The notes beneath the pieces are model-generated. The model was not told where the DNA came from and made no database searches. It was given only the letters and a program-made list of their open reading frames with translations. From NCBI GenBank assembly GCA_003161045.1, contig PMPH01000137.1, forward strand, positions 1-44,246: a stretch of DNA of 44,246 bases, read 5' to 3'. Both the position numbers and the translations under genes were made by a program. The stretch comes from Acidobacteriaceae bacterium (GTDB lineage: Bacteria; Acidobacteriota; Terriglobia; Terriglobales; Acidobacteriaceae). Below, in pieces: positions 17,164 to 25,213 of this stretch. Position 1 is the first letter of the stretch. The number at the start of each line of letters is the position of its first letter.

Positions 17164-17270
17164 GAGCGGTACCGAAACTATCGCTGCCTCTTAGGCTTTC
17201 TTTTGGCGCAATCGAGCCTGCTGCCTTCGCGAGTTTTTCCGCTCCCTTCACCGCCCGGTAGAATCGTCTG

Positions 17271-18428
17271 GTGGGCCTCGCATTCAACGTACTCTCAACA
17301 ACCGCGGCTGGCGGGCGGCGGGGGCAGCTTCATCTGCCTCACCGCACCGTCGAGACGCCGGTCTTCATGCCGGTGGGCACGGCCGGCACCGTCAAGGCCG
17401 TCCCCCAGAACGTGCTCGAAGAGTTGGGCGCGGAGATCATCCTCGGCAACACCTACCACCTCTACCTGAGGCCGGGCCATGAGGCTATCCGCCGCATGGG
17501 CGGGCTGCATCGCTTCATCAGTTGGCCGCGCGCCATGCTGACCGACTCGGGCGGCTTTCAGGTCTTCAGTCTGAGCCAGTTGCGCAAGGTCACCGACGAG
17601 GGCGTCCGCTTCCGTTCGCACCTGGACGGCAGCAGCCACTTTTTCACTCCCGAGCACTCCATCGACGTGCAGATTGCGCTGGGCGCCGACATCTGCATGG
17701 CCTTCGACGAGTGCACCGAGTACCCCGCCAGCCGCAGCCGCGCCGAAGAGAGCCTGCGCCTGACGATGGCCTGGGCGCGGCGTTCGCTCGACCACTTCCG
17801 CGCGCACTGCCATGAGGTTCCGTGGTACGAAGAGCTGGGCGGCCGCCGGCAGAGCTTGTTCGGAATTGTGCAGGGTGGAACCTTCCGCGATCTGCGCCGC
17901 GAGAGCGCCGCGCGGCTGGTCGAGATGGACTTCGACGGCTACGCCATCGGGGGCCTGAGCGTGGGCGAGCCGCGCGAGCTGACCATGGAGATGATCGCCG
18001 AGGTGCTGCCGCTCTTGCCCGCTGACAAGCCCCGCTACGTGATGGGCGTCGGCTACCCGGATGAGATCGAGCTCTACGCCCGCATGGGCGTCGAGATGAT
18101 GGACTGCGTGCTGCCCACCCGCGCCGCGCGCCACGGCCTGCTTTTCACCAGCGAGGGCCGGTTGAACATCAAGGGTAAAAAATATTCAGAAGACCAGGGC
18201 CCGCCCGACCCGGCCTGCAACTGCCCGGTCTGCCGCCGCTACTCCCGCGCCTACCTGCGCCACTTGACGCACTCTGGCGAGGCTCTCAGCGGCACGCTGA
18301 ACTCGATTCACAACCTGGCCTTCTACCTGGGCATTATGCAACGTGTGCGGGCGCAGTTGCAGGCTGACGGCGCGCCGGAATCTGCCACGGCCGCGGAGGC
18401 CGAGGAAACGCGTCAAGCTGGGTACTAA
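17271..18428 (+). CDS. tgt: Queuine tRNA-ribosyltransferase (tRNA-guanine transglycosylase)
   Basis: The 385-residue enzyme swaps guanine 34 for preQ1 in tRNAs with GUN anticodons. The N-terminal TPVFMPVGTAGTVKAV, NTYHLYLRPG and DSGGFQVFSL (with the general-base aspartate) are canonical. The nucleophile region reads VGYPDEIELYARMGVEMMDCVLPTRAARHG, and the zinc site is C-x-C-x2-C in ACNCPVCRRY plus a downstream His. The GTG start at 17271 is the only suitable one. Its last 95 bases overlap, tail to tail, the 3' end of the TPR/glycosyltransferase gene on the other strand. The extra C-terminal residues (AESATAAEAEE-like, low complexity) lie within that overlap. Confidence 0.96.
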   Translation: MGLAFNVLSTTAAGGRRGQLHLPHRTVETPVFMPVGTAGTVKAVPQNVLEELGAEIILGNTYHLYLRPGHEAIRRMGGLHRFISWPRAMLTDSGGFQVFSLSQLRKVTDEGVRFRSHLDGSSHFFTPEHSIDVQIALGADICMAFDECTEYPASRSRAEESLRLTMAWARRSLDHFRAHCHEVPWYEELGGRRQSLFGIVQGGTFRDLRRESAARLVEMDFDGYAIGGLSVGEPRELTMEMIAEVLPLLPADKPRYVMGVGYPDEIELYARMGVEMMDCVLPTRAARHGLLFTSEGRLNIKGKKYSEDQGPPDPACNCPVCRRYSRAYLRHLTHSGEALSGTLNSIHNLAFYLGIMQRVRAQLQADGAPESATAAEAEETRQAGY

Positions 18429-20535
18429 CCCGCGTGACGACCCCGGCCCAGCCGCCGGACTCCCGCTGGCGGAAGAGCCGTGCAGTGGGGTACCAGGGCG
18501 TGGTCTCAATCTGCTGCATCCAGCGCCAATCGCCCAGGTGGGGCAGCAGAATCCAGACCGGCTTGCCCATGGCGCCGGCCAGGTGGGCGATTGAAGTGTC
18601 GGTGGTGACGACCAGGTCGAGCGTGGCCACGAGAGCCGCCGTCTCGGCCAGGTCGCGGTCCTGGCTCGATCCGTCCCAAACAAAAACATTGCCGGGCAAT
18701 TCGGCCAACTGTTCCGCTGCTGGCCCCTTTTGCAGTGCGATCCACGTAATGCCAGCGACGTGCAACAGCGGCAGCAGCGTGGCCAACTCCGTCGAGCGCT
18801 GGCGGTCGGCCTTGTAGCGGGGATTGCCGGCCCAGGCCAGGCCCACGCGCAGGGGCCGCTCATGCGGGCGGAGATCGGGAAATCGCATTCGTTTTTCGTG
18901 CGCGAGCGCGGCGTCGGCGCCCAGGTAAGCGCCCGTCCAGGGAACTGTCTCCACAGTGGTCCCGAAGACTGTCGGCAGGCTCATCAGCGGGCACTCGAGA
19001 TCGAATTCGGGGGGCGCCACGCCCAACGGGGCGACCACTGCCTGCCCGGCGCGCACCACGGCCAGCGAGGCCATCAGCCGCTCGACCGGCTCGCGCACCT
19101 GCAAGACAACCTGACCGCCGCGCGCCGCCACCAGCGTCGCGTAGCGGCAAAACTGAATCGAGTCGCCCAGTCCGTGCTCGGCGTGGAGCAGAATCCGGCG
19201 GCCCTCCAGAGCCTCGCCCCGCCACCGGGGCTGGCGGAAGATCATCGGGTTGCGATGCACCTCGCGAAAGCGCCAGCGGGCCTCGTAGCCTGGCCAGCCC
19301 CGCTTCCAGTCGCCCATCCGCAGACGGGTCAGCGACAGGTTGTACTGTGCGCCGGAGTTGGACGGGTCCAGCTCGACCGCTCTCTCCTGCGCTTGCAAGG
19401 CCTCTTCCATGCGGCCCACCTCCAACAGCGAATTTCCGCGATTGGAGGCGGCGGCGCGGTGACCCAGCGCCTCGGCCCGCGCGAAGGCCTCGACGGCCTC
19501 ATCGAAGCGCCTCTCATTGTGCAGTAGAATCCCGTGCATATTCACGGCTTCCAGATGGAAGGGTTCGCGGGCCAGGGCCCAGCGCAGCCACTGCCAGGCC
19601 CCGGCCGGATCCTGTTCAGAGGAGCGGAACTGGCACCAGGCCACCTGCGTCTCCACCTGCTCGGGATTGAGAGCGAAGGCCTTGCGCAGGTAAGTCTCCG
19701 CCTCGGCCGGGCGGTGGCGCTCGTGCTCCAGAATCGCCAGGTTGACCCAGCCCGAGACCAGGTCCGGGCGCAACTCGACGGCCCGCCGCAAGGCGGCCTC
19801 GGCATAAACCTCGCGCCCTTGCTCCCGCTCGAGGCTGCCCAGATTCATCCAGGCGGCGGCGAAGTCCGGCCGCCGCGCCAGAGCGCGCCGGTAGCGCAGC
19901 TCGGCCTCCTTCAGCCTCCCCATGCGCGCCAGCACAAAGCCGGCGGCAAACTCGGCCTCCGCCAGCCGCGGATGCAGCGCCAGCGTCTGCTGATAGCGGC
20001 TGAGAGCCTCTTCATAGCGCCCCATCATGGTCAGCGCATGGCCCAGGCCCATGTGGGCGGGCGCCAGCGCCGGCTGCTTGCGCAGCGCCAACTCATATTC
20101 CCAGATGCTCTCTTCCGGCCGTCCGGTGGCCAGCATCAATTCGCCCAGCCCCATCCGCGCCAGCGCGTCCATGCCGTCCAGGCTGATGGCATGAAGGTAG
20201 GCGCGCTCGGCCTCATCCCTCCGGCCGGCGGCCTTCAGCGCCTGACCCAGCGCCACCCAGGCCGTGCCCATCTTCGGCGCCATGGCCAGCGCCGCGCGGG
20301 CCATCTTCACCGCCGCTTCAGACTGGCGGCTGGCCAGGGCCACCAGGCTCATGCCCACCAGCGCGTTCGGATTGCACGGGTTCTCGGCCAGCATGCGCTG
20401 GTAGCCGAGCGCAACCTCGCTGAGCCGGCCGGTCAATCCTCGCCGCGAGTCCCGCCGCGAACCCTGCTGCGAACCCGGCTGCGAGTCCTGCGGAGAGCCT
20501 GTTTGAGAGCTTGCACTGCTTGCCTGTGTCGTCAT
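18334..20535 (-). CDS. TPR-repeat protein with C-terminal glycosyltransferase-like domain
   Basis: The 733-residue product has a Ser/Gln/Arg-rich N-terminus (about 1-35), roughly ten tetratricopeptide repeats (about 45-420; for example AWVALGQALKAAGRRDEAER) and a GT-B half-domain related to heptosyltransferase/GT9 and GT41-type proteins. The latter shows HAEHGLGDSIQFCRYA, VGLAWAGNPRYKADRQRS and TDTSIAHLAGAMGKPVWILL, the nucleotide-sugar pocket. Such proteins are predicted to glycosylate proteins or envelope glycans. The ATG at 20535 is preferred; a GTG at 20568 is possible and neither has a clear Shine-Dalgarno sequence. The stop at 18334 lies inside the tgt gene on the opposite strand. Confidence 0.85.
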   Translation of the reverse strand: MTTQASSASSQTGSPQDSQPGSQQGSRRDSRRGLTGRLSEVALGYQRMLAENPCNPNALVGMSLVALASRQSEAAVKMARAALAMAPKMGTAWVALGQALKAAGRRDEAERAYLHAISLDGMDALARMGLGELMLATGRPEESIWEYELALRKQPALAPAHMGLGHALTMMGRYEEALSRYQQTLALHPRLAEAEFAAGFVLARMGRLKEAELRYRRALARRPDFAAAWMNLGSLEREQGREVYAEAALRRAVELRPDLVSGWVNLAILEHERHRPAEAETYLRKAFALNPEQVETQVAWCQFRSSEQDPAGAWQWLRWALAREPFHLEAVNMHGILLHNERRFDEAVEAFARAEALGHRAAASNRGNSLLEVGRMEEALQAQERAVELDPSNSGAQYNLSLTRLRMGDWKRGWPGYEARWRFREVHRNPMIFRQPRWRGEALEGRRILLHAEHGLGDSIQFCRYATLVAARGGQVVLQVREPVERLMASLAVVRAGQAVVAPLGVAPPEFDLECPLMSLPTVFGTTVETVPWTGAYLGADAALAHEKRMRFPDLRPHERPLRVGLAWAGNPRYKADRQRSTELATLLPLLHVAGITWIALQKGPAAEQLAELPGNVFVWDGSSQDRDLAETAALVATLDLVVTTDTSIAHLAGAMGKPVWILLPHLGDWRWMQQIETTPWYPTARLFRQRESGGWAGVVTRVSTQLDAFPRPPRPWQIPARRQPATAPAHVA

Positions 20536-20804
20536 ACGGTTGGGAAATCGCCCCGCCGGTTCGCACACGGGAAGAATCCGTGCGAAACCCCTGGGTCCAT
20601 CGCCTCAACCTGGACGCTAGGCCGGTCCTGCCCGGTACTCAACCGGAAAACCGGCAAGATGCGCGATTTGCAGTGGAAATTTTCCGTTTTTTGGCTTGTT
20701 CAGTTTCGGAACCGGACAGCTCGGACGGCATGGTTCACATCTGGCCGGCACGGTTTGCGCTCAGCCTGCGGAATTCATCGGAGGAACCATCGAACGGGCC
20801 GTCA

Positions 20805-20837
20805 AGGAAGGGAGGCCCTGAAGCGCCCTCCCTTCCT
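20805..20837. terminator. Hairpin downstream of the sigma-like operon
   Basis: AGGAAGGGAGG (20805-20815) pairs perfectly with 20827-20837. Together with the inverted repeat at 20852-20902 it forms a double hairpin downstream of the minus-strand sigma-like gene (stop at 20911). The remaining gap 20536-20804 shows no gene. Confidence 0.6.
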
Positions 20838-20851
20838 CTGACTGGCCTGCC

Positions 20852-20902
20852 GGGTCTGTTCACACCACCAGCGCCATCTCTCCTGATTGTGTGAACAGAC
20901 CC
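20852..20902. terminator. 14-bp perfect inverted repeat after the sigma-like gene
   Basis: GGGTCTGTTCACAC (20852-20865) is inverted at 20889-20902 with a 23-base loop. It begins nine bases after the stop codon at 20911, which favours a transcription terminator or 3'-end stabiliser. No clear T-run follows on the minus strand. Confidence 0.6.
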
Positions 20903-20910
20903 AGATGTTC

Positions 20911-21426
20911 TTAGCCCGGCAGCACCAGCAGCCCGCTTTCCAGCAGCTTCTCTGTCAGCCGGTCCAGGGCCTTGGGGAACTTGTAACAGATGGTGCGCAC
21001 GCTCATTCCCAGCAAGGAAGCCGCTTCGGCCTGGGTGTACTCCTGAAGGACAATCCGGCTCAGCATCATGCGGTCCAGCGAGCCCAGCCGGTTCAGGCAG
21101 CGCTCCACGTCGAGAACGAAGATCACCGCGTCCTCGAAGGTGCGGATGGGGCGGCTGGAACACCAGCCCCTGGCAATCGGGTCGCCCAGGATCGACGGCG
21201 CCCTGCCCACCTGCATCGACGCATAGAGGTAACGCCGCAACAGGCTTTCCGTGTGCTTGCGATAGAAGCCCAGGCTGACAACCGGCCCCTCGGATGGCGC
21301 TTTGGCCACCGCCGCTTTGCTGGTCCGTCTTTCCTCCCACTTCCTCCGTTCTTCGTTCTCTGCCCGCTGTGGATTGCTGACTGCTGCTGCTCCCCAAACC
21401 ATTGGCAAGTGAAGGGCGGCGCTCAT
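20911..21426 (-). CDS. Sigma-70 region 4-like helix-turn-helix protein
   Basis: The 171-residue product has a low-complexity basic N-terminus (about 20-45), a helical middle (ESLLRRYLYASMQVGRAPSIL) and a C-terminal helix-turn-helix resembling sigma-70 region 4: RIVLQEYTQAEAASLLGMSVRTICYKFPKALDRLTEKLLE. Region 2 motifs for -10 recognition are not visible, so it is not a complete sigma factor. It more likely binds DNA as a regulator or works with another subunit. The start ATG overlaps the stop of the upstream zinc-ribbon gene by four bases (ATGA), so the two are translationally coupled. A double hairpin follows. Confidence 0.75.
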   Translation of the reverse strand: MSAALHLPMVWGAAAVSNPQRAENEERRKWEERRTSKAAVAKAPSEGPVVSLGFYRKHTESLLRRYLYASMQVGRAPSILGDPIARGWCSSRPIRTFEDAVIFVLDVERCLNRLGSLDRMMLSRIVLQEYTQAEAASLLGMSVRTICYKFPKALDRLTEKLLESGLLVLPG

Positions 21427-21632
21427 TCGGCACCTCCGGCTGCTTCCGCCACCGCCCAGACCCTGACCAGTGATTTGCGGGCGGGACGTCCCCGCCGTTT
21501 GCGGCTTTCCGGTGAGGGAAAGTCCTTCAGTTTAGCCTCACATTCCTTGCAGTACACACTGCCTTCGGTTTGGGCGCGGTACCAAAGACAGCCGCAACCC
21601 TCGCAAATTTTCAAATGCACGCGCAATTCCAT
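21423..21632 (-). CDS. Small zinc-ribbon protein coupled to the sigma-like gene
   Basis: This 69-residue protein has Cys10-x2-Cys13 (CEGCGC also supplies Cys15) and Cys28-x2-Cys31 (YCKEC), a treble-clef or rubredoxin-like zinc ribbon, followed by a basic tail (RKRRGRPARKS) with an AT-hook-like GRP core. It could bind nucleic acid or protein. GGAGAG lies upstream of the ATG at 21632. Overlap of its stop with the next ATG shows a two-gene operon with the sigma-like protein, which suggests that both act together. Confidence 0.75.
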   Translation of the reverse strand: MELRVHLKICEGCGCLWYRAQTEGSVYCKECEAKLKDFPSPESRKRRGRPARKSLVRVWAVAEAAGGAE

Positions 21633-22166
21633 GACGAACTCTCCGTGTTCTTGTTTTCTCCCGACGGTTTTGTTTTAACTTCCGTTTTCCGCGGGGTAGA
21701 AAGAGCCGGGTATGGCTGCTCAGGGTTCTAGCGCCCTGATGGGGGATAGCCGCCCAGGTTCTCTCGTTTTTTGTCATGCTCATGGCGCGCAGATCCTGGA
21801 ATTTTCTTCGCCGGTCTTCCCCGGACGCTTCTGAACGAGCGCCTTAGGGCGGGGAAACAGTGAGAGGGAAGAATTTCTTATCTCCCACTCATGTTCATAA
21901 GCCGCTGGAACAGGGCGAGTTCTCGCCCTGTTCCAGCCTTGCGGCAATGAAACATTTCGCACACGATTCCCACAGACCAATACGAGATTAAGTAAAGCAA
22001 ATCTAGAAAGATGGTTCTCTGGCGTCAATCCATCCCGGCAGTTTTCCGCTTCAGCGCTTCCCAATCCTTGGTTGAACGCCGAAAATGAAGGCCATTCGTC
22101 CCTGATAGGTTTTCAAGAGGAAAACGGAGACCGTTGCCTCCGTTGCTGGTGGCAAATTTTCCACAG
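21633..22166. promoter_or_regulatory. Divergent intergenic region with a 16-bp perfect palindrome
   Basis: About 530 bases separate the zinc-ribbon/sigma-like operon (minus) from the HTH/S24-like regulator (plus). At 21904-21937, GCTGGAACAGGGCGAG is followed by TT and its exact inverse. This could be an operator for the divergent regulator or a terminator hairpin; no T-run follows. No gene is convincing here. Confidence 0.55.
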
Positions 22167-22871
22167 ATGAACTTTACGCAGATGCACGAACGACTCCGCT
22201 TGGAACTGCTGCGCAGGATACAGCGGGGGACGCTCAGCGTCTCGCTGCTTGCCCGCCAGACCGGTTTCGGGCAACCGCATCTGTCGAATTTTCTGCATAG
22301 CCGGCGCCAGCTTTCGCTGGAGGCGCTGGATCGTATCCTGACCGTGCAGCACCTGAGCGTCAACGATCTGCTGCCTGCGACCTATAAACGCGAAGCCTTG
22401 CCGGCCGACGAAGAGGGCGGCTCGGTGCCGGTTGTCTCTCACGCCGCGGCGCTCTTTGAGCCATTCATCCGGCCCACGGCCGTGCAGAGCATGTTGTACC
22501 TGCCCACCGGTCTGCTGCAGTCGATCCGGGCCCGGGTCTCGAACCCGCGCCGCGCCTGGCAGCGCTTTGTGGCCGTGCGCGTCCCCGGCTCCGACGCCAT
22601 GGCGATGGAGCCGCTGGTGCTGCCCGAGGCCATTGTGCTGATCGACCGCCATTACAACTCGCTGATACCCTACCGGCCCAACCGGCCCAACCTCTACGCG
22701 GTGCGGCATGGAGCCCATTTGACGCTGCGCTACGTGGATTTTGTCTCCAACCGCCTGGTGCTGCGCCCGCACAACATCGCCTTCCCCGTGGATTTGGTTG
22801 AAATCGATCCTGGCGAGCCGCCCAGCGAGCTGATTGCGGGCCGCGTCGCGCTGATTCTGAACGAGCCATGA
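22167..22871 (+). CDS. HTH regulator with LexA/CI-like (S24) C-terminal domain
   Basis: The 234-residue product begins with a helix-turn-helix (LSVSLLARQTGFGQPHLSNFLHSRRQLSLEALDRIL, in two halves around residues 24-60) similar to XRE/Cro domains. The C-terminal part (about 130-234: VPGSDAMAMEPLVLPEAIVLIDRHYNS, then DLVEIDPGEPPSELIAGRVALIL) has the layout of the S24/LexA-like beta fold that senses or dimerises. The usual Ser-Lys dyad is not clearly seen, so autoproteolysis is doubtful. I use the ATG at 22167; 22134 and 22182 are alternatives. It is transcribed away from the zinc-ribbon/sigma-like pair, so it may regulate that pair (inference). Confidence 0.75.
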   Translation: MNFTQMHERLRLELLRRIQRGTLSVSLLARQTGFGQPHLSNFLHSRRQLSLEALDRILTVQHLSVNDLLPATYKREALPADEEGGSVPVVSHAAALFEPFIRPTAVQSMLYLPTGLLQSIRARVSNPRRAWQRFVAVRVPGSDAMAMEPLVLPEAIVLIDRHYNSLIPYRPNRPNLYAVRHGAHLTLRYVDFVSNRLVLRPHNIAFPVDLVEIDPGEPPSELIAGRVALILNEP

Positions 22872-22929
22872 GGCTGCAATCCGCCTTATTGATCTGGTCT
22901 TGAATGTTTGAAACAAAGCTGGATGTCCC

Positions 22930-23130
22930 ACCGAAATGGAACTGGGTGCCCCGCTGAAATGAAACTGGGCGCTCCATGAAACGGAACTGGGCGCCCCACC
23001 CTCGCCGCGTTCTTGTTTTTGCGGCTAGGGTGGGAAACCTCGCTCCTCGATCGTCCTGTTCACCAGGAGCGAAGCGCAGCGTAGTCGAAGGGAAGCTGCT
23101 TTTTGACTACTTGCTCTAGGGTGGGATAGC
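22930..23130. repeat. Composite repeat region upstream of lipA
   Basis: Three tandem copies of about 24 bp share GAAA-GGAACTGGGCGCCCC (22930-23000). They run into a hairpin in which CCCACCCTCGCCGC faces GCGGCTAGGGTGGG with one mismatch (about 22997-23036). Then come CGCTCCT/AGGAGCG (about 23042-23074) and GTAGTC/GACTAC (about 23079-23108) hairpins and the tail CTAGGGTGGGATAGCAC (about 23115-23131). The same tail and hairpin recur downstream of lipA at 24276-24324. No gene is present. Confidence 0.7.
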
Positions 23131-23181
23131 ACGACGCCCGCATTCCGGAAGCCGTGAATAGGCTCCCGCTACAATGAAAGC

Positions 23182-24150
23182 GTGACCGAATGGGTACAAA
23201 CCGAGCCAGCACTGACCGTACCGGGGCGGCCCGGACGGGCGCGGATTACTGTGGCGCAAACCGAACTGGTGCGGATCGAGCCCGCGCGCCAGCAGCCCGC
23301 TCCCAAACCCGCGTGGCTCAAGGCGCCGGCGCCGGTGGGCGAGGACTACCACGATCTGAAGCGGCTGGCCCGTTCGCTGCGGCTCAACACGGTCTGCGAG
23401 AGCGCGCAGTGCCCCAATATCGGCGAGTGCTGGCGCCACCGGACGGCGACCTTCATGATCCTGGGCAACCGCTGCACCCGCCGCTGCGGCTTCTGCGCCG
23501 TTCCCAAGGGCCGTCCCGAGGCCATTGATTTCGACGAGCCGCGCCGCGTGGCCGAGGCCGTCTCGGCGCTGGGCCTGGGGTACGCCGTCATCACCAGCGT
23601 CGACCGCGACGACGACCTGATGGGTGGCGCGCGCGCCTTTGCGCTGGTCATCGGCGAGATTCGCCGCCAGGCTCCTGGCTGCCGCGTCGAGGTGCTCATT
23701 CCCGACTTCCAGGGCAACCGGGAGGCCATCCGCATGGTCGTCGAGGCCGGCCCCGAGGTGCTCAACCACAACCTCGAATCCGTGCCCCGGCTCTACCCCG
23801 CGGTGCGCTCCGGCGCGCGTTACGAGCGGAGCCTCGAAGTGTTGCACTACGCCCGGGAATTGAACCCCGCGGTGGTCACCAAGTCCGGCGTCATGGTGGG
23901 TCTGGGCGAGGAGACCTCCGAGTTGCTGGAAGTCTTTCGCGATCTGGCCGCGGTTGACTGCGGGATTCTGACCATCGGCCAGTACCTGCGCCCCTCGCGG
24001 GATCAGTTGCCCATGGCCCGGCTCTACACGCCGGGCGAGTTTGCCGAACTGAAGGTCGAGGCGCTCAAGATGGGCTTCCGCCACGTCGAGTCGGGGCCGC
24101 TGGTGCGCTCCAGCTATCATGCCCACTTACAGTCTGTTACACCCGCCTGA
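23182..24150 (+). CDS. lipA: Lipoyl synthase
   Basis: This 322-residue radical-SAM enzyme inserts two sulfurs into octanoyl-domains of 2-oxoacid dehydrogenases and GcvH. Both iron-sulfur clusters are complete: the auxiliary cluster C72-x4-C77-x5-C83 (CESAQCPNIGEC) and the SAM cluster C98-x3-C102-x2-C105 (CTRRCGFC). The C-terminal RSSYHA supplies the serine ligand of the auxiliary cluster. The GTG at 23182 is the start; the first 45 residues are a Pro/Arg-rich extension. No lipB is adjacent. The gene is bracketed by two copies of the CTAGGGTGGGATAGCAC repeat. Confidence 0.97.
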   Translation: MTEWVQTEPALTVPGRPGRARITVAQTELVRIEPARQQPAPKPAWLKAPAPVGEDYHDLKRLARSLRLNTVCESAQCPNIGECWRHRTATFMILGNRCTRRCGFCAVPKGRPEAIDFDEPRRVAEAVSALGLGYAVITSVDRDDDLMGGARAFALVIGEIRRQAPGCRVEVLIPDFQGNREAIRMVVEAGPEVLNHNLESVPRLYPAVRSGARYERSLEVLHYARELNPAVVTKSGVMVGLGEETSELLEVFRDLAAVDCGILTIGQYLRPSRDQLPMARLYTPGEFAELKVEALKMGFRHVESGPLVRSSYHAHLQSVTPA

Positions 24151-24240
24151 GCCGGAAAAAAGCATTTTCGCTTTGCTCGTTGCTCCGACAGCCTTCCAGA
24201 GCAGAATCAGTAATTTCGCCCTGACGGCGAAGCCGAGTCT

Positions 24241-24358
24241 TAGAGCATTTTCACTGATGATGCAAGGTCTGGGTGCCCCATCCTCGCCGCGTCTTTGTTG
24301 TTGCGGCTAGGGTGGGATAGCACAAAGCACGCCTTATAGGAACGCTGAAAATGCTTTA
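24241..24358. repeat. 118-bp palindromic element of the TAGAGC family
   Basis: The left end TAGAGCATTTTCAC (24241-24254) is inverted at 24345-24358 with 12 of 14 bases matching. The inside holds the CATCCTCGCCGC/GCGGCTAGGGTG hairpin with a T-rich loop and the tail CTAGGGTGGGATAGCAC, shared with the region upstream of lipA. It has no coding sequence. It fills most of the gap between lipA and deoC. Confidence 0.75.
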
Positions 24359-24457
24359 AAAACAGCAACGGCTGGAGACAACTCTTCCCTGAAACTGGCC
24401 TCAAAAGCCTTCGTGGTCGAAGCCGATAGCTCGCGGCCTGACGATGGCGTGGCCGCC

Positions 24458-25213
24458 TTACTCTGCTCCCAACTCCTGCACGATAGCCACCGAGGAGGAG
24501 GCACCGAGGCGGTTGGCGCCGGCCTCGAGCATCGCCTTGGCGTCGGCCAGGGTGCGGATGCCGCCCGCGGCCTTCACGCCGCAGCGGCTGCCGGCCACGC
24601 CGCGCATCAGCGCCACGTCGGCTGCGGTCGCGCCGCCCGAGGCAAAGCCCGTCGAGGTCTTGATGAAGTCCGCGCCCGCCTGAATGGCGATCTCCGAGCC
24701 GCGCAGCTTCTCTTCCACGTTCAGCAGGGCGGTCTCCAGAATCACCTTCAGCAGCACTCCGCGATGATGGGCGATGACGGCCACGGCGTGGATGCTGTGC
24801 CGGACAGCCTGGTAGCTGCCGCTCTTGAGCAGGCCGATGGGGATCACCATGTCCAGCTCGCGCACGCCCATGCGGATCAGCGAGGTCGCTTCATGGCGGA
24901 TCGTCGAGATCAGCGAGGCGCCCAGCGGAAAGCCGACCACGGCGCCCACCGGAATGCCAGTGCCGGAGAGCACGCTGACGGCTGTGGAGGCCCACACCGG
25001 GTTCACCATGGCGCAGGCAAAGCGGTAGCGAATCGCCTCGTCGCACAGATTTTCTATCTGGTGGCAGGTGGCGTCGGGTTTGAGCAGCGTGTGGTCGATC
25101 ACGGAGGCCAAGGCCTGCCAGTTCGCCAAAGCTCGAGCGGCGCATGCGGCTGAATCGAAGTTCCCGTGGTCGAACTCCAGATCCATATCCTCAAGGGGGG
25201 GGGTCGCTGTCAT
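24458..25213 (-). CDS. deoC: Deoxyribose-phosphate aldolase
   Basis: The 251-residue class I aldolase splits 2-deoxyribose 5-phosphate into glyceraldehyde 3-phosphate and acetaldehyde in deoxynucleoside catabolism. LASVIDHTLLKPDAT, VVGFPLG and DFIKTSTGF (with the Schiff-base lysine), followed by VKAAGGIRT, are diagnostic. The ATG at 25213 follows GGAG. An ATG nine codons later (25186) is possible. The longer open frame upstream is GC-repeat sequence and not part of the protein. hpt, another salvage gene, lies upstream on the same strand. Confidence 0.95.
   Translation of the reverse strand: MTATPPLEDMDLEFDHGNFDSAACAARALANWQALASVIDHTLLKPDATCHQIENLCDEAIRYRFACAMVNPVWASTAVSVLSGTGIPVGAVVGFPLGASLISTIRHEATSLIRMGVRELDMVIPIGLLKSGSYQAVRHSIHAVAVIAHHRGVLLKVILETALLNVEEKLRGSEIAIQAGADFIKTSTGFASGGATAADVALMRGVAGSRCGVKAAGGIRTLADAKAMLEAGANRLGASSSVAIVQELGAE

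Noticed and set aside
19534-20841. 435-codon plus-strand frame antisense to the TPR gene
   Set aside because: It is Arg/Gln/Leu-rich and mirrors the TPR repeats. No family resemblance was found by reading it.
21904-21937. LexA (SOS) box
   Set aside because: The GAAC and GTTC bases exist in the palindrome, but the spacing does not fit known LexA boxes and no SOS gene is adjacent.
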